Origin: Ciona intestinalis
Lineage: Eukaryota; Chordata; Ascidiacea; Phlebobranchia; Cionidae
Direction: 5' to 3'
Assembly (NCBI RefSeq): GCF_000224145.3
Contig: NW_004190496.2
Location: forward strand, 62,001-126,000
DNA length: 64,000 bases
Shown in pieces: positions 49,061 through 64,000 of this stretch. The translations under genes and the position numbers were made by a program. Position 1 is the first letter of the stretch, and each line of letters starts with the position of its first letter. The notes under the pieces were generated by a model, which saw only the letters and a program-made list of their open reading frames with translations, searched no databases and was not told the DNA's origin.

Positions 49061-52000
49061 TTATAATTCATCCATCATTTCTTTGAAGTCGGTTACGAAC
49101 CAAGCTGAGTTTTCTTCCACTTTAGGCCTCACAACGTTGCCCCCATACCCAACAAAGGCATCCTGTGTGAAAACATTTTAGTTAAAATTTGTTGTAGGAA
49201 TGTAACTATTTATCCTCACGTGGTGAGGCAACTTTAGAAGCTATAACATGGGTGTTCTGTTTCTGCTCAATGAACCTCGAGATTGTTTAGAGTTATTATA
49301 CATAAAGCAGTGTAGCAGTATGGGCATGGGCGCCCATTTCTTGAAAAATTGGGGAGTGCTTGCGCCATATGTCCTTTGATTGATGTGTTGTACCCATTAA
49401 CCTGTTACTATGTGTATCCAGATCACTGGCGTAAAGTTACGGGGTTGCAGGGTTGCCTGGCAACCCTTTGATTTTCTCCATACTAATAATGCGTAAGGAA
49501 TTACGTTCGACCAAACGAAGACGCCATTATTACTGCGAACAAACTTCGTTAAAATATGTCAATACCGATGCGTCATTCACGACACAAACGCATTCAACTG
49601 GTATTTAAACTCCTGTTTGCTAAATAATTCACGTGTGAATCGCTATTGTGACGTCAGTAATCAACGTGTGAATCGCTATTATGTCGTAATCAATTGCCAG
49701 GTTCAAACAACCGCTATTATGATGCAATGAATCCACGTGTGAATCCCTACTATTTCGTAATAAATATGCTGCTTGCCTGAGGAAAACATTGCATATAAAT
49801 ATAAAGCAGTGTTGGAAACGTTTTAGGCAGTTTATTTCCGAGATATTTTGTTCTGGAAACCTACTATTTCCGACGGTCGGGTCTTCGTTTGTAAGATAAC
49901 CACACACTCGTGCGGGCTTGACGAAAGGCGCATGCGACATAGCTACTGTGACGTCACTCGCCAGGCAATCGGATTCGACCGTTTCTCATTACACGGACTC
50001 GCCGAACGCGCGTAATTTTAATTTGTCTCATCCCTACGTAATTCTGAATACGTTTACGTTTGTATGAGCCTTTACAAAGCACATAATTAAAGGGTTGCAA
50101 ACCGAAAACAAAGGGTTGCAAACCGTTTTTTTTTTCGCGCCTACCGGCGCGAAGACTTCCTTTTTTTCTGGTTTTTGCAACCCTAACGTTTAGTAAAACT
50201 TTACGCCTATGATCCAGATTATTTATATAGGGTATCACAACCTGTTCCACGGCATGCATGCATACCTGCATACCCATGTTAGACGCTGTGTGGGTGACTA
50301 TTTTTTAAGATTTTTTTGCAGAGGTGTATCAGTTGTTATAGGCATGTAACTAAGGTCAAAAAACCAGTACACCGAGCGGGGAAATATATAAATACGAACT
50401 TACAGCGGGTGGTGAGGCTTCCATGTCTGTTACACCATCGCCAATCATAACAACTCTGTAAAAACATTTATTTAATTACAAATTTATGCCTTTTTTGTGT
50501 GATTATATTTATAACCCTGGCCTAAATCCTAGGACCCGTGGCGTGCTACGCTACGGGACCTCACCCACATAGAATAGAAGATAATAAATCTTACTTTTTG
50601 TAGCCGAACTTTTGTTTTAACTCCTTTATGACACGTGGTTTACCACCAGACTCAGAAGTTGGACAATCTTCGTCAAACCCAGCATATTCACCTGGTGGGA
50701 TAAAAGAAAGGAATGTAACTGGGCAATACTTAAATGGCAGGGAAATAACAGTCAATATAACACGAAAGTTTTGTTTCATACAACCTGTGCCACCTACAAG
50801 CTACCATATATGTAACTTTGTGGGTGAATACCTTTTATGTTTTTCAGTGTATGGCTAACAGTTTAGAAAACTCATAAACAATTACTCGTTTAAAAAAAAT
50901 TGCCGTTAAGTGTCTTTCCCTAAGGACACATACACTCACAATGGTAGTAAAAACACACAAGCTTTAAAACCAAGAATTTGTGAAAAAAAAATAAGGATTT
51001 TAGGATTAACTAACTTATGTTAGTGTGACAGTTTTAAAAATACAAGTTTTTTCAAAATTTGATAGTTTTAAAAATTTTACCTTTCACTACAAGTTGTTTC
51101 AAAATTATTATGATGCAATTCATGCGATTGATATATATAAATTCTTACCATTAAAATAATATTTTAATCGATTTGCGAAGACGTTTGATAACGGAACGTT
51201 TAACAACTTGGCAACAGGTTCAATTATTTCCACCATTCCGCCGGATACAAGGTAAACGTTACAACCACTTTCATGTAGTTTGTTCACAAGCTCCCTACAA
51301 ACAAAAAGCATTTTATTTCTAATCCTTATGGGTGGGGTCCTACAGCGTCAAACGACATGAGACCTAAGATTTGTGCCAGAGTTGGACTTAATTGCGGGTC
51401 CAGTACAAAAATGAGTAAAAAGTAAACACACTATGGCAACGGGTGAAAATCTACTCGTGGAAAAGTGTCAGATAAAAATGTTACTAACCAACATACAATA
51501 CAATAAACTCTCAGTGAGGTGTGTAATTTTTAAAAAGTGTGCATTTTATAATAAAAATATAGGCTATATAATACATATATATGTATTAAAAAATTAAAAA
51601 AAAAACAACTTGTTTTTACCATAAGCATCATGGTCAAACAAACATAACACAGACTTACTTAACACTAGGTGAAAGTTGTACTGGATGACTTTCAACAAAA
51701 CTTTTCATAGTTTGCGTGCTTGGCTTTACTATTTCCAAGCGTGATCTGAATGATTCTCTGAACGAAACAGAACCTCCCATAGCTTTGTTGGTCCTGTTAA
51801 AATAACTTTGGTAGGGTGGAACTGGCGTCAAAATACCATATTTTTATGATGAGAGTAACAAAACAGAAAGAATTTATGTTAAGAAGGAAATCACTAGTGC
51901 CTTTATTAATAACAGACGTTTTTTAATAACTAGTTTTGTTTAAAATTTATTTTTATATATAAATGTATAAAAATATAAAGCAATGTCATTATTTTAAAGC

Positions 52001-52179
52001 AGGAACAATTGCCCAACGAAATACATTAGTCACTCTTACCATTCTTTTACTTTATCAGCTACTCCACAATATTTAGCAAGTTCGTCTAATCCTTCGTCGC
52101 AACATACTGTACTATCCACATCAAAACAAACTGCGTCCGCATTTTTCCAAACATTAATTGCAGCTTCTTTAGTTGCCAT
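49061..52179 (-). CDS. psph: Phosphoserine phosphatase
   Basis: Last step of serine synthesis: hydrolysis of O-phosphoserine in the cytosol, a HAD-superfamily enzyme. Six exons on the reverse strand (52040-52179, 51659-51793, 51149-51294, 50595-50691, 50404-50455, 49061-49162) give 223 residues, close to the human length of 225. Motif I is FDVDST with the nucleophilic Asp; the substrate cap has TNKAMGGSVSF; motif II is VYLVSGG; motif III is a Lys in GGKPRVIK; motif IV is IGDGVTDMEA. The C terminus DAFVGYGGNVVRP...WFVTDF fits the family. All splice phases agree. The intron between the last two exons holds a 788-bp hAT-type element. The start is head-to-head with the lectin receptor gene. Confidence 0.95.
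49190..49300 (-). mobile_element. SINE tail fragment
   Basis: 'ttatcctcacgtggtgaggc', 'gctataacatgggtgttctg' then sequence decays. Confidence 0.55.
49424..50211. mobile_element. hAT-type non-autonomous element, 788 bp
   Basis: Left end cactggcgtaaagtta; right end reversed cataggcgtaaagttt. A perfect 8-bp target duplication ATCCAGAT lies at 49416-49423 and 50212-50219. Inside are three degenerate direct units (cacgtgtgaatcgctatt) and 'gggttgcaaaccg' words. No transposase frame recognised. Confidence 0.85.
50735..50985 (-). mobile_element. SINE, near full length
   Basis: 'gttttgtttcatacaacctg', 'tatgtaactttgtgggtgaa', 'ttgccgttaagtgtctttcc', 'aggacacatacactcacaat' in reverse orientation. Confidence 0.7.
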
Positions 52180-52777
52180 GATGGTGCTGTTGAAAAATCT
52201 CGCAGTTTTGCTATAGTGTGCTTTGGGGAAAGTACAAGTCAGTGCAGCGTTTCTCTTCTAGCCTTCTCTTTCATGCTCCTAGCGCACGAACGGTATATTT
52301 TAGAAACGCAAGTGGTCTTGTAGATTTGGTTTGGCCGAACACTTGTAGGCACTAAATATGATGTTTTAGGTATTCGCGTATTTCTCCGACGACATCGAAA
52401 AATGTGCAAATATCATACAATTTTCGTACGAGCGCCATATTTTGCAAACACAAGTGGTCTTTATAGGTTCTTTTTCGTCGAACACTTGTCCACGTATTCT
52501 TATATTTCACCTGCGCCATCAAAAAATATGCGAATATTATACAATTTTTGCAAGTAACAAGTGACAGTCATGACGTATAAGATTTGCCTGCCCACGATGC
52601 GTTGCAGGAAAGTTGTTTTCTCAAATACGGAAGTAAAACCGAACATTTGGTTCTTAGCAAATTGCATGTAAATGTAAACCTTGTCAGGTCACGCGTGAGG
52701 GTCGTACAAGAAAGTTCCGGGTTCGGATTTAAACTGCTTCTACCACGTTGCGATTTATTTGAATTTAACACCAGAAA
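52180..52777. promoter_or_regulatory. Bidirectional promoter region with a duplicated segment
   Basis: About 600 bp between two divergent starts. It contains two tandem copies (about 52286-52430 and 52431-52555) of a segment marked 'caagtggtctt', 'tcgaacacttgt/ccgaacacttgt' and 'atacaattttcg/atacaatttttg'. The repeats are diverged. No TATA box is evident. Confidence 0.55.
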
Positions 52778-55700
52778 ATGGGAAAGCTCGGATTAGGTGC
52801 GTTTTGTTGCGTTTTTGTTTTCTATTTTAGCCTGGCACCGACTACTGATGGTCAAGGTATGTATAGTAATGTGGGGTAAGATAGGATATCGTTAACACAT
52901 AATATCCGAATGTCCTGGTCGTGTTTTAAACAATTAACAACGGTCTATGAGAGTCGTAAGGAAACGGTTACAAAAGGGAGGAGAAAATAGAATGAAATGG
53001 TGTCCCATCTTCCCCTACCATACTACATCTATAATAATGTGGGATAAGATAGGATACCGTAAGCACATAATATCCCATACTTCTTGTGTTTTGAGCAATT
53101 AACAGAGCTCTTTTAGAGCCGCAGACTACAGTTATTTATTTCTGCAATAATTTTTCGTTTATTATACCAAATGGCCAAATTGGACGCGGAAAGAGAATAA
53201 AAGTGTGTCCCATCTTACCCCACCTTACTATATTTCAGTGAACAGAGCAGTTTACAATGGAAGCGAGATTCTGATCTTCCATACGCGGAAATCATACCAT
53301 GAAGCCCGGCTTGCGTGCCGTGATATATTTGGCGACTTGGTTATTATAAGAAATAGAGCTTTGCAGGATATCATTACTCCTTACTTGCAACAATTCCTTC
53401 CAAATTGGTGGGCCGAGGTTTGGAGTTGGGGATACTGGATCGGTGGTTTGCGTCAAGCACGTAAATAATATATATATATCGTACGGCTATAAAGAAATTG
53501 TTAAATAGTCTTTGAAAGCTGGTGGTATAATAATCACTTCTTTAAACATATATCATAAAGCACCATGAATGTGTATAGTTATGTATAATAAATTCCGCGA
53601 ATCTGAACCTGATCTGGTGCTCATATAGTTGAAAAATTCTTGTGTATTAAAATACAGTAAAAATCTGGTGCTACGAAAACATAACAGACAAAAATCAAGT
53701 ATATACCTCCAAGCCCACAATTATAAGATATATATATTTCGCTTAAATGGCATCATCAGTCTCTAAAGAATTTGTAGTTGTATTTACCAATTAATCTGAC
53801 CAGTTATTCTGCAGACGCCAATAACTGGGAATGGTGGGATGGGACTTTACTACCACAACCTGGATCTGTCAATGTTTATCAAAACTGGATTGGTGTTGAA
53901 CCTAATGGTGCATTAGGACTTACTTGGTGTGCAGCAATGACACCGTATAATCAGATAAGCAACTACAACAATACTAAAGGAGGCTGGATAGACGATGAAT
54001 GCACCAGAAAAAAGAGTTATGTCTGTCAGCGAGGTATGCTTAGGTTTCTAAACAATATGAATGAATGTAATGAATGTAACTTACTTTATCCTCGTGTGGC
54101 CGGAAAACGACAGTCGTTATAACACGGGTGTGCACCTCGCGCCAGCTTACGAGTTACCGAGTATGTATACTTGTNNNNNNNNNNNNNNNNNNNNNNNNNN
54201 NNNNNNNNNNNNNNNNNNNNNNNNGCTTGAACCCCATTACCTCTGGGTTACAGGCAGGCGCGCTAACCATTACGCCACGGCGCCGGACGAATATAAAGGG
54301 AAAAGAATCAAATGCTACTCTAAAATCAATATAAGACACATTATCGTGCAGGTTTATGTGCGTCAAGACCGTGTCAAAACAATGGTGAATGTATTGTAAT
54401 GGAAACCGAATACCGATGCAATTGCTCGCCAGGTTACAACGGAATAAACTGTGAAATAGGTCCGTATACATGATAATACTGTACGACAGACTTATATAGT
54501 TTCGGTTACAGATTTGTGCGCTTCAAACCCTTGTCAAAACGGAGGAACGTGCAACAAGGTACCGGGGAATTATACATGTACATGTTTGAAAGGCTATAGC
54601 GGACGAAATTGTGAAAATGGTAAGACTGTTTGACCGGCGTATAATTGTTGTTTTATTAACTGTTATTAACTTTTTATGTTACAGATTTTTGTTTGCCGAA
54701 TCGTTGTCAGAACAACGGTACTTGTGTTCGAGAAATTGACGATTATAAGTGTAAATGTCAACTTGCTTATGAGGGGAAAAATTGTAGCATTGGTAAGAAT
54801 CGTATGTGTGATGCAGTTGAAAGTAGGAACATATAGTAGGGTGGGGGGAACTGGGACACCTTTAGCACATAATATCCAAATATCCTGATCGTGTTTTAAA
54901 CAATTAACAACGGTGAGGATACAGTCTTATAATTATTTGAGTGTTCATTGTTTACTACTAAATTTGAAGAGAAAATAGAATAAAAAGGTGTCCCTTATTC
55001 CCCCACCCTACTATGTTTGTTTGGATTTAGTGAACGAAACTGTAAAAGTTTAAATGTTAAATTATGACAATATTTCGTTGATATTATACAGCGAAATTTC
55101 AAGACTTCGGAAATGGTTGTACGATTCATATCAACAAAATTCCTTCACAAATGAAATCGTATGAAGATGCCAAGATACAATGTAACTCACTTCAAGCAGA
55201 ACTTGCCATCGGTAAGTCGAACCAATCGAACGTCATCATTAACCAATACAACCAGCTGTGGATGGATTCCCAACCATTATGGCTGGGAGGTAAAGAGAGC
55301 AATTCGTCGTGGAAATGGTTAGATGGTAGCAACGTTGATGGTTTCAATACATCAACGATGGCTCACGATGGTTGTTTATCAACTGCTGTAAATGGAAGTT
55401 GGTCTGCAGAGAATTGCAGCAGGAGACTGGGATATGCTTGCGAGAAACTCGGTACGTATAGCCTTACTTAGGCTTTTTTTAAGAGTCTTACTTAGGCTTT
55501 TACGGGTTCATGGCTCGTTGTTGCTGACTTTGTGGGCGTATGTGTGTTCTTTGGCAAGAAACTTTACGGCAATTGCTCCAATTCAGTGGGCCTTCATGAA
55601 TTGCCTAAATTGTCAGCCATACGAAAATCCCAAAATAGTATAACCGACAAATTTGCATACACGTGGTAACACGTGAGCCAGCACCAGTTGTATGGAATAG

Positions 55701-56403
55701 AACATCCGTGTTATAACTCCTGTCGTTGCTCAGCCACGCAAGGATAAATATATCACATCATTCAGTCATTCATTCAAGTCGTATACTAATTAAATCATCG
55801 CATGTCGTATAATTTGATTCTCGTTAAGTCAACGGGAGAGATTTATGTTCATCAACAAAATGTAAAAACGGTGGAAATTGCTCGGCGAGCGGGTGTCATT
55901 TCTACTGCAACTGTCTTCCTGGCTTTGATGGTTTGCATTGCGAAATATCCAATGTTCAAAACACAACAGGTTGGATGAAGTTAACATTACGTTCATTTTA
56001 AACTTGCAACAATTTCGTTGCAGGAATAAACTACCTTGTTTACGTAATACCTGGAGGAACCATCGTATTACTCGCTGTTTTTATTATTTCCGGGTTGTTA
56101 TGTTACAAACGAAGGTAAATCTAAAATTTACAACAGAATTCTAAAACTTACAACTTATGGGTTTGATGTTCAATTATTTTTGACAGAGCCAACGCTAAGA
56201 GAAATAATAATGATGAATGTGGCGACGAAACAGGTAAATACGAACAACTAAAGTATCTGCATTGTGTGAACGCCGGATTAATTGATGTTTTAGTCCATAT
56301 AGAGCCGGACGTATACTCGGATATACCAGAACTTCCATGCTCTGCAATATATGAAAACGTGCACACCATACCACAAGTCGCACTGTACGAAGACTTGAAG
56401 TAA
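52778..56403 (+). CDS. Type I receptor: CTLD-EGFx3-CTLD-EGF-TM with YxxI/V/L tail
   Basis: Ten exons in phase (52778-52856, 53239-53460, 53815-54033, 54352-54459, 54512-54619, 54685-54792, 55092-55451, 55829-55969, 56024-56114, 56187-56403) give 550 residues. Signal peptide 1-26. C-type lectin domain 1 (about 27-173) keeps four cysteines, an EPN triplet (GVEPNG) and WIDDE, so calcium and mannose-type binding is plausible. Three EGF modules are each on one 108-nt exon (Cx[14 protein letters not shown]). Lectin domain 2 (about 282-401) keeps its cysteines (DAKIQC, GYACEKL) but lacks EPN and WND. A fourth EGF lies at about 402-448 and a membrane helix at about 450-475. The tail has YSDI, YENV and YEDL, each tyrosine 12 residues after the last, plus an upstream YEQL. 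A role in innate recognition is inferred. The 50-N gap lies in an intron and does not affect the model. Confidence 0.88.
52862..53032. mobile_element. MITE-A copy 1 of intron 1
   Basis: 'tatagtaatgtggggtaaga' to 'cccctaccatactacatcta', with part of the core deleted. Starts five bases after the splice donor. Confidence 0.8.
53033..53234. mobile_element. MITE-A copy 2 of intron 1
   Basis: 'ataatgtgggataagatagg' to 'cttaccccaccttactatat'; ends about four bases before the acceptor AG. Confidence 0.8.
53592..53767 (+). repeat. Dispersed repeat D, best preserved copy
   Basis: 'cctgatctggtgctcatata', 'aatctggtgctacgaaaaca', 'taacagacaaaaatcaagta', 'tttcgcttaaatggcatcat'. In the intron between the two halves of lectin domain 1. 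Confidence 0.65.
54050..54292 (-). mobile_element. SINE containing an assembly gap
   Basis: Tail 'cctcgtgtggccggaaaacg', 'cgccagcttacgagttaccg' precedes the gap; 'gcttgaaccccattacctct' and 'gcgcgctaaccattacgcca' (reversed B and A boxes) follow it. Confidence 0.8.
54175..54224. other. Assembly gap, 50 N
   Basis: Run of N in the middle of a SINE copy; the missing part is probably SINE sequence longer than 50 bp. Confidence 0.95.
54834..55016. mobile_element. MITE-A copy, full length
   Basis: 'tatagtagggtggggggaac' to 'tcccccaccctactatg'. It makes up most of the 299-bp intron before lectin domain 2. Confidence 0.85.
55490..55795 (+). mobile_element. SINE, near full length
   Basis: 'gggttcatggctcgttgttg' (B box), 'ttctttggcaagaaacttta', 'caattgctccaattcagtgg', 'gaatagaacatccgtgttat', 'gcaaggataaatatatcaca'. 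Confidence 0.75.
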
Positions 56404-56513
56404 CTTTCATTACCAACATCACCACGGATATTTTGTGCCATAATATGTCATAACTGTCATGTTGTGTATAACAGAAATTCATGTCTTTCTTCGGAATTGT
56501 TTTTTTTGTAGTG

Positions 56514-56712
56514 TAGTAGGGTGGGAGAAGATGGGACACCTTTTTATTCCATTTTCTCGTCCCATTTGGTAGTAAACGAAGAACATTCAAAGAATTATAA
56601 AACCGCATTCTCACGACTCCCATAGACCGTTGTTAATTGTTTAAAATACGATCAGGATCTTCGGATATTATGTGCTAAATACGTCCCAGCCTACCCCACG
56701 GCAATAAATATT
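56514..56712. mobile_element. MITE-A copy, full length
   Basis: 'gtagtagggtgggagaagat' to 'cccagcctaccccacggcaa', full core. Confidence 0.8.
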
Positions 56713-56907
56713 TAGTAGGGAGGAGGAAGATGGGACACCTTATCATTCTATTTTTTCGTCCCATTTGGTAGTACACAAAGAACACTCAAATAATTATAAA
56801 ACTGTATCCTCACGACTCCCATAGACCGGTGTAAATTGTTTTAAATACAATCAGAAAATTTGGATACTATGTGCTAAAGATATCCCATCTTCCCCCGCCC
56901 TACTATA
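56713..56907. mobile_element. MITE-A copy, full length, adjacent to previous
   Basis: 'ttagtagggaggaggaagat' to 'cttcccccgccctactataa'; same orientation as the copy beside it. Confidence 0.8.
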
Positions 56908-58118
56908 ATAGGTATGTTCAGTTTCTTCATGCTTTTGGCCTTTAAAGCTATGCTGTGTCTGTCCAACTAGTTTTTCTTGTGTGGATAATATCGGGTGTGT
57001 TGTATCCCAAGTTAAGTTGTATCATAGGGTGGGGTAACATGGAATAGGTTTTCATTCGTTTGTTTTTGTCCCATTTTTGTAGTAAACAAATACCATTTAC
57101 AGAGTTGAATTACCGTATTCTCATGACCATAACTATAAGAACATGACATTGTATTCCATACTTTTTATATATACATAGTAATATGTTATATATACATAGT
57201 TATAACTATAAGAACATGACATTGTATTCCATACTTAATTGTGTTGATGTACGTTTGCTAGTAGAAAAAACTTAACAGTAATGTGGTTTTCCAAGTTGTC
57301 ATCCTTTCAGAAAAAATAAAATCATCTACCTATAGTTATGTGTGCAATAATCCACTCTGTTTATGCAAGTAGGACTTTTGCTACTACAAGATTCCATCTA
57401 TCCATTACCATTGGGTCCAAAGGCAATTGCTCCAACCACTATGCCGGATTGGTTTAAGTGCATGAGATTTTACATAGTGCTACTGAAACAAGGTTTCATA
57501 AATCCCCAGTGTATATAAATAGTGAAACTTACCTGTCCACTTTCTGATAACTATATTTCAAACAACTTTTTGAAGTCCTTCTATGAGTAATAAGTCCTTT
57601 GTGGGTAAGTATACTGTGGGGTAAGATTGGATCCCATTGGCACCTGAATCCCATATTTTGTTTGTGTTTATATTTCTTGAGTAAAGTCCTATGGAGATGC
57701 ATACTGTACTCTGGAATTGGAGTTGGCCTATTGTTAAAAGCTCACACAATGGGGTATAATCTGACAGTAACAGTTAAAGATTTCTGGACCACTAGTAAGT
57801 GGAAGTATATAAAATTTACACACTATATATCAGTTAAATATTCAATAATATTAAAGTTGGTATTAGGTTAAACAGATATTGGTAACTTTGTTCATAACAT
57901 TGTATTGACTTATCCAAGCTTTGTTCATAACATTGCACTGACTCATCCAAGAAGTTACATGAGTAAATAATTTAAGTAAGGTGATGACTTTGTTTTGCAA
58001 ATATTAAATCATCACATGAGAAACTTTTGTAGCAAAACAATATATATAGCTACCAATACTGTTAAACCATCGTATTCATTATATCTCAATCTGATAACAG
58101 TGTTGGCTACAACTCTTT

Positions 58119-63910
<5,792 letters not shown>

Positions 63911-64000
63911 GCTTTCCTTGTATATATATATATTTAACTTTTGTTTTCTTACATTTTAATGCTTAATTTAATATAAAATTTAATTTAACATAAAATATAT

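Larger units (their letters stand above)
56404..58118. other. Intergenic, MITE-rich
   Basis: Contains two adjacent MITE-A copies and a partial third (about 57026-57120). A direct duplication of 'ctataagaacatgacattgt' is at about 57128 and 57205. A two-copy repeat of 'tttgttcataacattg' is at about 57890-57950. No gene recognised. Confidence 0.6.

Noticed and set aside
49629-50277. Two reverse-strand frames of about 105 residues in the psph intron
   Set aside because: Both lie largely within the hAT-type element, are not transposase-like, and one crosses the element end.

Overview
The window looks like nuclear DNA of a solitary ascidian, most likely Ciona. This is inferred from compact intron-rich genes with GT-AG junctions, AT-rich introns, a very abundant tRNA-derived SINE, many short inverted-repeat MITEs, and a gene set that includes a sperm-type SLC9C exchanger, a styelin-like antimicrobial peptide pair and an intelectin. 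No species was confirmed by a search. All exon models were read by eye from splice signals, reading phase and family motifs.

Layout. 1-6.2 kb (+): 3' part of a sodium-coupled monocarboxylate transporter of the SLC5A8 type. 7.6-11.96 kb: a minisatellite of about 80-bp units, each carrying a perfect 18-bp palindrome. 12.0-14.4 kb: an inverted duplication with two head-to-head genes for small secreted peptides; signal and tail are conserved and the core has diverged. 15.4-20.4 kb (-): a BTB-BACK-Kelch gene with a lesion in its fifth kelch blade. 22.3-36.3 kb (-): a 30-exon SLC9C exchanger (transporter, voltage sensor, cyclic-nucleotide-binding domain). 36.6-41.6 kb (+): an unrecognised, largely disordered protein that starts 360 bp from SLC9C and has two candidate last exons, one with a membrane segment. 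41.7-48.4 kb (+): a type II membrane protein with a mucin-like stalk, a Link domain and a GH18-like domain. 49.1-52.2 kb (-): phosphoserine phosphatase. 52.8-56.4 kb (+): a type I receptor with two C-type lectin domains, four EGF modules and a tail with three evenly spaced YxxI/V/L motifs. 58.1-63.9 kb (+): a membrane-anchored intelectin whose lectin domain is split by a 228-residue insert carried on six exons.

The right-hand third (41.7-63.9 kb) is rich in surface recognition genes (Link, C-type lectin, intelectin), and the styelin-like peptides suggest an immune theme. The genes otherwise do not form one pathway. Introns and intergenic DNA are crowded with one SINE family, one TA-ended MITE family of about 200 bp, three hAT-type non-autonomous elements with target duplications, and smaller repeats. 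Two runs of N (50 and 500) are assembly gaps; the larger is flanked by the same 61 bp on both sides. No retrovirus, LTR element, Polinton or toxin fossil was recognised.

The best candidates for something undescribed are the intelectin with an inserted module, the mucin-Link-glycosidase fusion, the lectin/EGF receptor with a periodic tyrosine tail, an intron built almost wholly from two MITEs, and the styelin-like peptide pair.
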